A DNA stretch of 64,000 nt, taken from NCBI GenBank assembly GCA_902625845.1, contig CACOCT010000002.1, forward strand, positions 81,566 to 145,565. Direction: 5' to 3'. The position numbers and the translations under genes were made by a program. Below are positions 47,510 to 57,830 of the stretch, piece after piece. Under the pieces are notes generated by a model that saw only the letters and a program-made list of their open reading frames with translations, searched no databases and was not told the origin of the DNA. This stretch comes from an uncultured Prochlorococcus sp. (lineage in GTDB: Bacteria; Cyanobacteriota; Cyanobacteriia; PCC-6307; Cyanobiaceae). Position 1 is the first letter of the stretch. Each line of letters begins with the position of its first letter.

Positions 47510-48646
47510 ATGTTTTATTTGGCTAAAAAAAATTTAAAAATCAACAAGCTACTTTGTATCTCAGCAATAATTTTAGGCTTATCATTAAATCCTAAATCAT
47601 TTTCTTCTACCTATAAAAAAAAAATTGATAATTCATTGATTGCAAATGACAGTAAATCTTTCATAACAAAAGCCATTGAAAAGGCTGGTCCTGCTGTAGT
47701 AACTATTGATACTCAGAGACTTGTAAAATCCAATGTTTTAAGAAATTCAAAAATACTGATAGATCCTTATTTTGATAGATTTTTTGGTTTAACAATACCC
47801 TATGAACCTCAAGAAAGGATAGAGCAAGGTCAAGGTAGTGGTGTAATAATCGATAATGGCATTGTGCTTACCAATGCACATGTAGTAAATCAATCTGAAA
47901 AATTAATAGTAGGTTTACAGGATGGTAGAAAATTTTCTGGAAAAGTTTTAGGTCTAGATATGCTTACAGACTTAGCAGTTATAAAACTAGAAGGCAAAGG
48001 ACCATGGCCTAAAGCTAGTTTAGGTAATTCTGATGATATCAACGTTGGAGACTGGGCAATTGCGGTTGGCAATCCCTATGGATTAGAAAACACAGTAACA
48101 CTTGGAATAATAAGTAATCTCAATCGAAATGTTTCCCAATTAGGGATTTATGACAAAAAGATTGACCTCATTCAAACCGATGCAGCTATTAATCCAGGAA
48201 ACTCAGGAGGTCCTTTACTTAACAGTAAAGGAGAAGTAATTGGTATAAATACTTTAATTAGATCTGGGCCAGGAGCTGGATTAAGTTTTGCTATCCCTAT
48301 AAATAAAGTAAAAGCGATAGTTAATGAATTGTTAGTAAACGGTAAAGTTATTCATCCTATGATAGGAATCAGTTTAATAAATGAAACTTCATTAGAAACA
48401 AATAATATAAAGGTCAAAGTTGGTTATGTAGTTCCTAAAAGTCCAGCTGCTAAAAGCGGAATTTTAGTAAATGATATTATTTTAAAAGTAGAAAAAAAAT
48501 ATATTTACAAATCATCAGATGTCGTTGATGCTATAAATCAAAATGGAATAAATAAATTTGCTGATATTTTAATCAAAAGAAATAATAAAGTAATCAATAT
48601 TAAAGTAAAGCCAATTGATATAAGAGTTCTTTCTAAAAATAAATAA
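47510..48646 (+). CDS. htrA: HtrA/Deg family serine protease with PDZ domain
   Basis: GQGSGVIID..VLTNAHVV, LTDLAVIKL, QTDAAINPGNSGGPLLN. Confidence 0.94.
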   Translation: MFYLAKKNLKINKLLCISAIILGLSLNPKSFSSTYKKKIDNSLIANDSKSFITKAIEKAGPAVVTIDTQRLVKSNVLRNSKILIDPYFDRFFGLTIPYEPQERIEQGQGSGVIIDNGIVLTNAHVVNQSEKLIVGLQDGRKFSGKVLGLDMLTDLAVIKLEGKGPWPKASLGNSDDINVGDWAIAVGNPYGLENTVTLGIISNLNRNVSQLGIYDKKIDLIQTDAAINPGNSGGPLLNSKGEVIGINTLIRSGPGAGLSFAIPINKVKAIVNELLVNGKVIHPMIGISLINETSLETNNIKVKVGYVVPKSPAAKSGILVNDIILKVEKKYIYKSSDVVDAINQNGINKFADILIKRNNKVINIKVKPIDIRVLSKNK

Positions 48647-48648
48647 TT

Positions 48649-48798
48649 TCATCTTTCATGATCTTTAAGTATTTCTACGCATTTAGAGATACATTTGCCA
48701 TCTGAAATATCGCAAGAAGAAATACATTCAAAATAATTATCAATTTGATCAACATGTAAATTATTCAAACTAGAAAAATCATCCTTTTCTTTATACAT
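48649..48798 (-). CDS. 49-aa small protein with twin CX3C motif
   Basis: MYKEKDDFSSLNNLHVDQIDNYFECISSCDISDGKCISKCVEILKDHER*; absent from the ORF track. Confidence 0.5.
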   Translation of the reverse strand: MYKEKDDFSSLNNLHVDQIDNYFECISSCDISDGKCISKCVEILKDHER

Positions 48799-48939
48799 TG
48801 AACTTTTTTAAATAGGTAGTAATAAGATTAAACAAAGAGCAAGAATAATGTAAAGATAAATGAGTGATCTTGCCTATCTAAATGTAAAGATTTTTTAAAA
48901 AAATTTAATTTAAATATAAATAATAAGAATTAATACTTA

Positions 48940-50571
48940 TCAATTAATTTTCCTATTCTTACCCTTTTTTTCTAAATAATATTCATAGCCACCATCAAAG
49001 GATTTAAAATTTAAATTATTAATTTCAACAATTCTATTTGCTACTTTTGATATAAAAAATCTATCATGTGAAATAATCAAAACTGTTCCTTTATAGGAAC
49101 GTAAGGCAAGTTCTAAATTTGCCTTAGATTGGAGATCAAGATGATTAGTTGGTTCATCAAGAAGTAAAAAATTACTTGGTTTCAAAATTATTAACGCCAT
49201 TGCTAATCTCGCTTTCTCTCCTCCACTCAATTGATTAACATTTTTAAAAACAGTTTCCTTATAAAAACCAAACCCCCCTAAAAATGTTCTAACTTTTTTT
49301 TGTGGCCAATCTGGCACGATTTCAAAAATTAACTCAATAATAATTTTTTCTGGATTAAGTGCCTCAGATTGATTTTGCTCATAATAACTTGTTATTAAAT
49401 TATGCTTACCTAAATAGATTTCTCCAATATCAGGATTAATTTTCTTCATTATTAACTTAAATAATGTAGATTTACCTACACCATTCGGACCTAAAAATGC
49501 AACTTTCTCTCCTCTATTAATCTTGAGATTTGATTCAAAAAAAATTATCTTATCAGAGAAACCATGGCATAAATTTTTAATTTCTAAAACAGATTTACCT
49601 GAGGGTGAGCATTCAGGAAATTTAAAAATAGGACTTTTTGTCCTCTTTAAAACATTATCAATTTTAATAGTCTTACTAATTTGTTTTTCTCTACTTTTAG
49701 CTTGAGTACTTCTTGTTGCACTTGCTCTAAATCTCTCGATATATCTTTTTTGAGTTTCGAGTTCTTTCTGTTGTAATTGATATGCTTTATTTTGAGATTG
49801 TTCATCTAATAATTTTTGTTTAATAAAAAAAGAGTAATTTCCTTGATATGTTTTTGATATACCATTTTCTATAAAAACAATTTTTTTACATAATTTATCT
49901 ATAAAATAGCGGTCATGGCTTATTACTATAATTGAAGTTTTAAGAGGTAATAAATATTCTTCCAGCCAGGATATTGTATCTAGATCAAGATGATTAGTTG
50001 GTTCATCAAGTAAGAGTAAATCTGGTTGTAACAACATTATTTTTCCTAATGCAATTTTCATTTGCCAACCACATGAAAAATTTGAAACCAACTCATCAGC
50101 TTCTCCTTCAGAGAAACCAAGTACTGGCAAAATCTTATCAACTTTTGCTGGTATTAAATAACCGCCTAAATCTTCAAACTTTCTCTGATAATTTCCTATC
50201 TTATTAATTAAAGTATTTAAATTCTCTGGGTCTCTTGAATCTTTTTTATTGAGCATCTCAACTTCCAATGCATTTATTTTCTGTTTAATTATTTGAATTT
50301 CTTCAAAGGCTCCGATCAATTCATCTCTAACAGAATTATTCATATTTAAATCAAATTCCTGCTTTAAATACGAAATTCTTGGATTACCTTCCTTAATAAT
50401 TGAACCACTAGTTTGCTCTTCTTCGCCGGTTAAAATTTTTAGTTGCGTTGTTTTACCGGCGCCATTAGAGCCAATTAAACCAATTTTCTCGCCTTTTTTA
50501 ATTTCCCAATTTATATTTTTCAATACTAAATCAGTAGAAAAAATTTTAGTTATATTTTCTAGTCTTAACAC
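48940..50571 (-). CDS. ABC-F family ATPase
   Basis: two Walker A (IGSNGAGKTTQ, LGPNGVGKST), LLLDEPTNHLDL twice. Confidence 0.93.
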   Translation of the reverse strand: MLRLENITKIFSTDLVLKNINWEIKKGEKIGLIGSNGAGKTTQLKILTGEEEQTSGSIIKEGNPRISYLKQEFDLNMNNSVRDELIGAFEEIQIIKQKINALEVEMLNKKDSRDPENLNTLINKIGNYQRKFEDLGGYLIPAKVDKILPVLGFSEGEADELVSNFSCGWQMKIALGKIMLLQPDLLLLDEPTNHLDLDTISWLEEYLLPLKTSIIVISHDRYFIDKLCKKIVFIENGISKTYQGNYSFFIKQKLLDEQSQNKAYQLQQKELETQKRYIERFRASATRSTQAKSREKQISKTIKIDNVLKRTKSPIFKFPECSPSGKSVLEIKNLCHGFSDKIIFFESNLKINRGEKVAFLGPNGVGKSTLFKLIMKKINPDIGEIYLGKHNLITSYYEQNQSEALNPEKIIIELIFEIVPDWPQKKVRTFLGGFGFYKETVFKNVNQLSGGEKARLAMALIILKPSNFLLLDEPTNHLDLQSKANLELALRSYKGTVLIISHDRFFISKVANRIVEINNLNFKSFDGGYEYYLEKKGKNRKIN

Positions 50572-50639
50572 TTTAAAAATTAATTTACATAAGAAGTTTT
50601 TTTGCTTCCAAAAAATAATTCGTGGAATAAAATTATGAT

Positions 50640-50816
50640 ATGAAGAGAATTGAACAAATTGTGGCTATTTTCATAGCGGCAGGATTGTCGATACCAAGTT
50701 ATTGGTTCTTCTGGACTTTAGCTGGTGGCGGCGGCTATGAAAAAAGAGTAAAACCGGTTAAAGAAGAAAATTCACCAAAAGTATTAAAGTCCACCTCTAA
50801 CTTTAATAAGCCATAA
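50640..50816 (+). CDS. 58-aa small membrane protein
   Basis: MKRIEQIVAIFIAAGLSIPSYWFFWTLAGGGGYEKRVKPVKEENSPKVLKSTSNFNKP*; absent from the ORF track. Confidence 0.6.
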   Translation: MKRIEQIVAIFIAAGLSIPSYWFFWTLAGGGGYEKRVKPVKEENSPKVLKSTSNFNKP

Positions 50817-51014
50817 TTTTGTTTGCACATCATCTAAAGTACTTAAATGTTCAATCACCTCCTCTTTGGATACTTTAATATTTAAATCTTCACCTATTTT
50901 GCAAATTTCCTCTAATGCAGATTTAGGGTTTGTTAGAGCAGTACGAAATAAACTTTGTTTTTTCTCCTTATCCTTAGAAATAATTTTATAAAGTTTTTCG
51001 GCGTTGTTCTTCAT
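50784..51014 (-). CDS. small Nif11-leader-like protein ending in GGL
   Basis: FRTALTNPKSALEEICKIGEDLNIKVSKEEVIEHLS...VRGGL. Confidence 0.45.
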   Translation of the reverse strand: MKNNAEKLYKIISKDKEKKQSLFRTALTNPKSALEEICKIGEDLNIKVSKEEVIEHLSTLDDVQTKLWLIKVRGGL

Positions 51015-51047
51015 TTAATAAAAAATATCTTATTAATAGGATATTGT

Positions 51048-51386
51048 TTAAGCTACATTTTGTGTATTTTTTGTATTAAAAAATAAGTCACTTTCAGAAT
51101 CTCTCATTTCTTTTGCAGATGCATCTTCCATACTCCTTGCATCAAGACATAAAACTTTCCTTAATTTTCCATAGTTAGCAGCGTGCGATAATCTTCCATC
51201 TCTCTTAGCATTCACTTCAGATTTTTGAAGGATTTGATGTAAATGAGTCAATAAATATGGACTAATCACAGCAGAAACCAAAACATCACTACTTTGCTTG
51301 AGTGTATTCTTTTTATTTAACAACCTTTTTTTTCTTTGGCTATTGATTGCGCCTTTCCTAGAATTTACATTTGCTGGATTTTTCAT
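51048..51386 (-). CDS. conserved hypothetical basic protein
   Basis: ORF 51048-51434; start probably internal Met MKNPANVNSRKG. Confidence 0.5.
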   Translation of the reverse strand: MKNPANVNSRKGAINSQRKKRLLNKKNTLKQSSDVLVSAVISPYLLTHLHQILQKSEVNAKRDGRLSHAANYGKLRKVLCLDARSMEDASAKEMRDSESDLFFNTKNTQNVA

Positions 51387-51494
51387 GATCAAATCATTAA
51401 GAAAGTAATGAACGTCTACACAAGTATTATACACAAAGATACTATCCTTGACTCACTGTGTATACTTATAAGTAACAGTTATTATTTGTTATTC

Positions 51495-51800
51495 ATGGCC
51501 ACGAGGCAAAATTCAACAAATGGAAAGCCAAAGTCTCCAAGAATTCAAGTAGTGCTTCCAGAGTTCCTATGTGAACAATTAGCACAATTAGCAGAAGAAG
51601 AATCGAGAACTATAAGTAATATGGCAAAAGTCTTGATTCAGCAAGGAATAAATAACTATATTAATAAAACGACTGAGTTGGCTAAATCAAATTTAAATGC
51701 TGATACAGATACTTTTAGAGATAAATTAGAGAAACAAAGTATTAAAAGGCTAAAAGGTCCACCAAAAAGAATACGTTATTTTAAAAATCTGGATAATTAA
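51495..51800 (+). CDS. ribbon-helix-helix (CopG-like) DNA-binding protein
   Basis: RIQVVLPEFLCEQLAQLAEEESRTISNMAKVLIQQGI; start at MATRQN. Confidence 0.7.
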   Translation: MATRQNSTNGKPKSPRIQVVLPEFLCEQLAQLAEEESRTISNMAKVLIQQGINNYINKTTELAKSNLNADTDTFRDKLEKQSIKRLKGPPKRIRYFKNLDN

Positions 51801-51802
51801 TT

Positions 51803-52507
51803 TTAGGTTTGAGGCAATTTTTGGAGAGCGTCCATAGACCCCATTACAACTAATACATTTCCTCTCTCTAATATATATTTGGCAGGAGGATTAACTGTTA
51901 AATTATCGGCAGGACCCGCAGCAAGTACATTAACAAAATAATTTTTCCTTAGATTCAGATCCCTTAGAGATCTGCCAATAAAATCTTCTGGCACAGTTAT
52001 TTCATCTATACCCGTTTGATTATCTAATTCTAATCTCTCAATAAGATTAGGTCGTACAAGCTCTAAACCCAACCTTTCTCCTTGCATCCTTGAGGGGAAA
52101 ACAACTTTATCAGCACCAACTCTGATTAACATCTTTTCATGTAAATCACTTGTAGCTCTCGCAATGACCCTTTTTACTTTGGTACCATTACTATCTTTTG
52201 CAATTAAAGTTGTTGTAATACTTGCTTCTATAGGCTCACTTATTCCAACAACTAATGTATTCATTTCCAATATTCCAGATTCCTTCATAGATTCTTCATC
52301 GGTACAATCTACAACTCTTGCTTCAATAGTTGGCTCTAACTGTCTTAAATCATCGATAGCCTTTTCTGAAGAATCAGCAGCTAAAACATCTGCACCATTA
52401 TTAATGAGCTCTCGACAAACCGCCGTTCCAAACCTCCCAACTCCAACAACTGCAAATGTTAAGGATTCATTTCCTTTTTGCGGAGACCATTGCCACCAGT
52501 CTGCCAT
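51803..52507 (-). CDS. trkA: TrkA/KtrA-type K+ uptake regulatory subunit
   Basis: FAVVGVGRFGTAVCRELINNGADVLAAD, RCK_N and RCK_C pattern. Confidence 0.9.
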   Translation of the reverse strand: MADWWQWSPQKGNESLTFAVVGVGRFGTAVCRELINNGADVLAADSSEKAIDDLRQLEPTIEARVVDCTDEESMKESGILEMNTLVVGISEPIEASITTTLIAKDSNGTKVKRVIARATSDLHEKMLIRVGADKVVFPSRMQGERLGLELVRPNLIERLELDNQTGIDEITVPEDFIGRSLRDLNLRKNYFVNVLAAGPADNLTVNPPAKYILERGNVLVVMGSMDALQKLPQT

Positions 52508-52525
52508 AATAAAATTCAGTAATTA

Positions 52526-53929
52526 CTAAACATAAAGGTCAGCTTTAGGGTAACCAATACGTTTTTGTTTATTTATTCTACTCTTATAAAGAGCCTCCCA
52601 AAGAGCGCTTAAAAATAAAAGTATTCCAAGTCTTCCTACAAACATTCCAACTATGAGGATAAATTGACCAAAATGATTCAGTTTTATTGTGAGTCCTATA
52701 TCAAATCCCACTGTTGCAAAAGCAGAAATGCATGTAAAAAGCATCTCTAAAAATGTGAATTTTTCTTTATTAATAAATGTATTTGTGGTACTTAACAACA
52801 TTGCCATCAATAAGACAAATAATAAAGAACCTACTGTTATACCTACAGCTTTGAGTATTACTTTATCTGAAATTAATCGATTACTAATGATTACGTCCTT
52901 TTGCCCTCGCAAAGTTGATCTTGTCGCAGCCATTAATGCAATAAAAGTTGTTGTTTTAATTCCACCTCCTGTTCCACCAGTACTTGCACCAATGAACATT
53001 AATGTCATTAATAGCAAAATACCCGTATCTGAAATCGTATTTAAGGATATTGGATAATTTGTAAATCCTGCAGTTCTTGCACTTACTGTTTCAAATAAGG
53101 AGGCTAATATTCTCTCCCCAAAATTTAAATCAGCAAAGAATTGACCATTTAAGAGTGATTCTGTAATTAAAAAACCAAAAGACCCAAAAATTATTAAATT
53201 TAAAGTTGTTCTTAATACCAACTTACTGTGCAAACTTAGTGTTTTATAGCTCAGATTTTTTCTATTGTTCCAAACATCATCTATAACTCTCCATCCCAGG
53301 CCTCCAAGAATTATTAAAACAATAAATACAAAATTTACTAAGATATTTGTTCTATATGCGTATACACTAGAAGACCATATTGAGAAACCAGCATTGTTAT
53401 AAGCAGAAATACTATGAAATATTGAGGCCCATAGTCTTTCCCACTTGTTTGAAATATCAATAAATCCAAAACTATATAAAATTAAAGAGCCTGAAGAAAT
53501 TATAATTGTGGCAGTAATAGTTATACTCTTAAAAGTTCTTCCAATACCTCCTACTCCAAACTCATCAAGAGTATTACCTTTATCTAGTCTTGTTCTTAAC
53601 TTGGCTCCTTTAACTACGAAACCTTGAAGAAAAGTAGTTATTGCCATTAAACCTAAGCCTCCTGACAAAAGCATAAATGCTAAAAATATTTGACCTAAAA
53701 CTGTTAAATCTTTTCCAATATCAATAACTGTTAAACCAGTGACAGTAATTGCTGATGCAGAAGTAAAAAAAGCCTCCCAAATACCAACATCACTACTAGA
53801 ACATAAAGGTGAACTGAGTACTAAAGTCCCAAAGCAAATTATTATAAAACCAGTAATAATTGTAAACTGAGGTATTGTCAGCTTCCTATAAAAATCTTTT
53901 AATTTTACTATTAAAATTTCAAATTTCAC
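52526..53929 (-). CDS. trkH: TrkH/KtrB-type K+ transporter
   Basis: FFTSASAITVTGLTVID, SAYNNAGFSIWSSS, SARTAGFTNYPIS, GASTGGTGGGIKTTTF. Confidence 0.92.
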   Translation of the reverse strand: MKFEILIVKLKDFYRKLTIPQFTIITGFIIICFGTLVLSSPLCSSSDVGIWEAFFTSASAITVTGLTVIDIGKDLTVLGQIFLAFMLLSGGLGLMAITTFLQGFVVKGAKLRTRLDKGNTLDEFGVGGIGRTFKSITITATIIISSGSLILYSFGFIDISNKWERLWASIFHSISAYNNAGFSIWSSSVYAYRTNILVNFVFIVLIILGGLGWRVIDDVWNNRKNLSYKTLSLHSKLVLRTTLNLIIFGSFGFLITESLLNGQFFADLNFGERILASLFETVSARTAGFTNYPISLNTISDTGILLLMTLMFIGASTGGTGGGIKTTTFIALMAATRSTLRGQKDVIISNRLISDKVILKAVGITVGSLLFVLLMAMLLSTTNTFINKEKFTFLEMLFTCISAFATVGFDIGLTIKLNHFGQFILIVGMFVGRLGILLFLSALWEALYKSRINKQKRIGYPKADLYV

Positions 53930-53942
53930 TTTTAAAAAATTA

Positions 53943-55751
53943 TTAACTGTAATTGATTATTATCAAGGCAGGAATGATTAATGACATAATAATAGTTAAT
54001 CCCAGCCCATATTTTGCGATATCAAAGAATTGATAACGTCCTGGACCATAAACCATTAAATTAGTTTGATATCCCATTGGAGTTAAAAAAGATTGGCTCG
54101 CGGCAAATAAAACAGTTATTATTATCGCGTTTGGCGAGATTCCAAGATTAGGAGAAAATTGAATTGCAACAGGCAAAATCAAGGCCACTGAAGCTGCATT
54201 ACTTAGAAATTGTGTAATAATCACAGTAAATATAAAAATAACAAGCAAAGAAACATATAAAGAAAGCCCTGCTAATAAAAAATTTAATTTCAAAACGATT
54301 AAATCAGCCAATCCTGAGGTCTGAATCGCTACGCTGAAACTTGATAATGATCCTAATAATAAAAGGACATCTAATCTGATAGATCTTTTAATTTCAGATG
54401 GACGTAAACATCCGAAAACAACCATAGCAATTACAGCTAAAAGAACAGATCCAACGAGAGGAATATTAGTAGTAGTTGGCAAAATGATCATCAATAATGC
54501 AATAGCTATGGCTATTGGTTTTTTTCTCAATACAGGTAGATCATCTTCAACTTGATCTAACACAAGTAAGTCATTACTTGCTTGCAAACCCCTAATAGAG
54601 TCTAAGGGGGCTTGTATCAACAATACATCTCCGGCTCTAAGAATACATTGACCTAGCCTCTCTTGAATCGTCTGTTGTCCCCTCCTTAATGCCAAAACGG
54701 TCGCATTGTATCTCTGCCTAAATCTTAATTCTCTTAAACTCGCACCTGCTAAAGTTGAGCCTGCAGGAAGCAAAGATTCAAAAGTTTTTGTTCCCTCAGA
54801 AGAATCTATAAAATTATCATTTCTGTTGGTTTCTCTCTTTTCAGCTAATAAGATAGTTCTCTCTTGTTCTAATCTTAATAAATCTAAACGAGTAACTCTT
54901 ATTAATAACCTATCATCAGGTTCAATTTTCCTATCAGCGAGAGGAGGAAGAATCGTCTTATCATTCCTCTGCAATTGTATGACATCTACATCAAATCTTC
55001 TTTGTAACCTACTATTACGAATTGATTGACCAACCAACTTTGAATCTGCAGGAATAGTAACTTCAGTACAATAATTATTTAAATTAACATTATTTGTAAG
55101 AGAAGGACTCATCCCTCTGTCAGGAAGTAAAGAATCAGAAACAAGTAATAAATAAGCTGAACCGATAATCCAAACTGGAATACCAACCTTGGTTATACTG
55201 AATAATTCTAAAGTTCCATAATCTAATTGTTCACTAATATCACTAACAAGAAGATTTACTGAACTCCCTAGAAGAGTTATTGTTCCTCCAAGTAACACTG
55301 AAAACGATAAGGGTAAAAGTACTTTTGAAGGTGAAATATTTCGTTTTATACACCAACCTTCAGCCAGTGGCAAAAGCGAGGCAACTAATGGAGTATTTGG
55401 AACGATTCCTGAGATAGGTGCAACTACTAAAGCTAATATTGTGATGAAACTCTTAGAGGTCTTAATACTCTCAGAAGCTAATAATTCCCTCACTCTATCA
55501 AAAGAGCCGCTCTTAACTAATGCAGATGAGATTGAAAATAATCCCATCAGTGTGATTAAGGAAGGACTTCCAAATCCAGACAATGCTTTTTGAGGTGATA
55601 AAACACCAGTCACAATAAAAATTGCGACACATAACAAACCGGTCAATTCAGGAACTATTGTATTCTTTATAAATAAAAATATAGATAAACATAAAACTAT
55701 TACAGTTACAAGGGCTTCATAGTTTTCATTTAAAAAAATAAGAAGATTCAT
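53943..55751 (-). CDS. SLC13-type sodium/anion symporter with two RCK_C (TrkA_C) domains
   Basis: PTTTNIPLVGSVLLAVIAMVVFG, two DRLLIR/DVLLIQ RCK_C blocks, FLSNAASVALILPVAIQ. Confidence 0.88.
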   Translation of the reverse strand: MNLLIFLNENYEALVTVIVLCLSIFLFIKNTIVPELTGLLCVAIFIVTGVLSPQKALSGFGSPSLITLMGLFSISSALVKSGSFDRVRELLASESIKTSKSFITILALVVAPISGIVPNTPLVASLLPLAEGWCIKRNISPSKVLLPLSFSVLLGGTITLLGSSVNLLVSDISEQLDYGTLELFSITKVGIPVWIIGSAYLLLVSDSLLPDRGMSPSLTNNVNLNNYCTEVTIPADSKLVGQSIRNSRLQRRFDVDVIQLQRNDKTILPPLADRKIEPDDRLLIRVTRLDLLRLEQERTILLAEKRETNRNDNFIDSSEGTKTFESLLPAGSTLAGASLRELRFRQRYNATVLALRRGQQTIQERLGQCILRAGDVLLIQAPLDSIRGLQASNDLLVLDQVEDDLPVLRKKPIAIAIALLMIILPTTTNIPLVGSVLLAVIAMVVFGCLRPSEIKRSIRLDVLLLLGSLSSFSVAIQTSGLADLIVLKLNFLLAGLSLYVSLLVIFIFTVIITQFLSNAASVALILPVAIQFSPNLGISPNAIIITVLFAASQSFLTPMGYQTNLMVYGPGRYQFFDIAKYGLGLTIIMSLIIPALIIINYS

Positions 55752-55817
55752 ATTTTTGGCGTTTGACTAAACATAGCTTTAAGAATATAAAAAGAATTAT
55801 TTAAATTTATACTCTTT

Positions 55818-56993
55818 TTACAATATACTCTTAAAGATTGATTTCTTCTCTAAAAACCATGAAGCTGTTGACTTTAAACCCCTCCCAATCTTTGGCATTT
55901 TAGAAGCATAAATTATTCTTCTAATATCGAATGCAAACTTCCCTGAGAGAGTTAAACCAATACCAGAGATAGAGGCCTTACCAATCCCTAAACTCATCAT
56001 CTCTCCATTATCGTTGAATTTAAATGGTAGTAATTTTTCATTATTAATAATTAATTTTATATTATGAGCTACATGCTCGCCCTGTTGCATAGCGACTTGA
56101 GCCGTCACAGGAAACCCATTATTGCTGTCTGTTTGCGATATATCTCCAATCGCGAAAACATTTGGAAAATCTTGTAATTGAAGATTATTATTAATTAAAA
56201 TCTTGTTATTAATTTTTTGAATTTGCTTATTAAATTCAGGCAAGTTAGGTTTTATACCAGCAGTCCAAATCACTTCAAAATATGGAATTTTTTCGATATC
56301 ATTGAAATTATTAGATAATAGGATTTGTTCATCGGTAATTTCAAGAACTGAGCAATTTTTCATTAAATTAATATTCTTTTTGTTTATAGATTTTTCAGCC
56401 TCTTCTTTATTAAAAATCTTACTGTTATTAAGAATTTCTGAAGTTTTTTCCACAATTATAACCTCAAACTTTGATTTATATAAATCACTTACTTTACATG
56501 CAAGTTCGACTCCAGAGGGTCCTGCTCCAATAATAAAAATTTTATTATTTTCACCAACAGAAATGGGTTTATCTAAAAGTTTTTTTAAACTGAATTGATC
56601 GTTATTCGTACTAAAAAAGGAACAATGTTCTTTAACTCCTTTAATTGAAAAATCATTTGGAGATGAACCTGTGGATAGAACTAAATATTCAAATTCAATT
56701 TTTAAGTCATCTTTAAGAAACAATAATTTTTTATCGAAATCAATAAAATTAACGTGATTTTGTATAAAAGTAATTCCAGAATTTGCATATATAGAATTAA
56801 AACTTGGATTCACTTCCCATGATTTAATTTCATTGCTAAAAACTTCGTATAAAAGCGGTTTAAATTCAAATTTTGTTTTTGAATCAATAACTAATATTGA
56901 AAAATCAGCATTATTTTTTCTTAAATGCAAAGCAGCATTTACTCCTCCGAAACCACTACCAACTATTACTATTGGTTTTTTTATATTATTCAT
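55818..56993 (-). CDS. ndbB: type II NADH dehydrogenase
   Basis: IVGSGFGGVNAALHLRK, IIGAGPSGVELACKVSDL, VFAIGDISQTDSNNGFPVTAQVAMQQGEHVAHNI. Confidence 0.9.
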   Translation of the reverse strand: MNNIKKPIVIVGSGFGGVNAALHLRKNNADFSILVIDSKTKFEFKPLLYEVFSNEIKSWEVNPSFNSIYANSGITFIQNHVNFIDFDKKLLFLKDDLKIEFEYLVLSTGSSPNDFSIKGVKEHCSFFSTNNDQFSLKKLLDKPISVGENNKIFIIGAGPSGVELACKVSDLYKSKFEVIIVEKTSEILNNSKIFNKEEAEKSINKKNINLMKNCSVLEITDEQILLSNNFNDIEKIPYFEVIWTAGIKPNLPEFNKQIQKINNKILINNNLQLQDFPNVFAIGDISQTDSNNGFPVTAQVAMQQGEHVAHNIKLIINNEKLLPFKFNDNGEMMSLGIGKASISGIGLTLSGKFAFDIRRIIYASKMPKIGRGLKSTASWFLEKKSIFKSIL

Positions 56994-57090
56994 TTAATTA
57001 ATATAAATGGACTTGTATGTATTATTAAAGTAAACGAATATGTTTTAATTTGAGTGTTATTTCTTAAAAAATTAAAATTCTACTGGAAAA

Positions 57091-57822
57091 ATGGATACTA
57101 AACCTATAAAAAAAACAAAATATAATTTAGAAAAATTTAACGAAAAACTTATACAGTTAAGCACCTCAGAAATGCTTGAATGGAGTTTACAAAAATTTGG
57201 GAATAATTTAGCTTTTACAACAAGTTTTGGAATTCAATCCTCAGTTTTACTACATTTAATCCAAAGTTCATCATTAAAAAATAAAGTTAAAATTTTTTGG
57301 ATAGATACTGGATATTTACCAAAAGAAACTTATTTATATGCCAATACACTTATTAAAAAATTATCATTAAATATTACGATTCTACAAAGCGATATCTCAC
57401 CTGCTCATATGGAGGCATTGCATGGCAAACTATGGGAAAGTAATAGAGTAGAAGATATTAATAAATACCACCAAATTAGAAAAGTTGATCCTTTGGATAA
57501 AGCCCTGAAAAAATATTCTATAAATTGCTGGGGGAGCGGAGTAAGAGCACAACAAACTACAAATAGAGGTAATATGAAGTTTATAGAATTAATCAGAGAT
57601 ACTCTCTCTCTAAGACCATTACTTGGATGGAGTCAAAAAGATATATTTTATTACATGAAAGAAAAAAACTTACCGCAACATCCTCTCTTCTTACAAGGTT
57701 ATTCTACTGTTGGAGATTGGCATTCAAGTTCTGCTGAATCACACAATACAAAAGGTAGATCAACACGTTTTGGGGGGATAAAGCAGGAATGTGGGTTACA
57801 TGTAAATGATTATCAAATTTAA
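57091..57822 (+). CDS. cysH: phosphoadenylylsulfate reductase
   Basis: FTTSFGIQSSVLLHLIQ, IFWIDTGYLPKETY, ECGLHVNDYQI. Confidence 0.92.
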   Translation: MDTKPIKKTKYNLEKFNEKLIQLSTSEMLEWSLQKFGNNLAFTTSFGIQSSVLLHLIQSSSLKNKVKIFWIDTGYLPKETYLYANTLIKKLSLNITILQSDISPAHMEALHGKLWESNRVEDINKYHQIRKVDPLDKALKKYSINCWGSGVRAQQTTNRGNMKFIELIRDTLSLRPLLGWSQKDIFYYMKEKNLPQHPLFLQGYSTVGDWHSSSAESHNTKGRSTRFGGIKQECGLHVNDYQI

Positions 57823-57830
57823 AAGCAACT

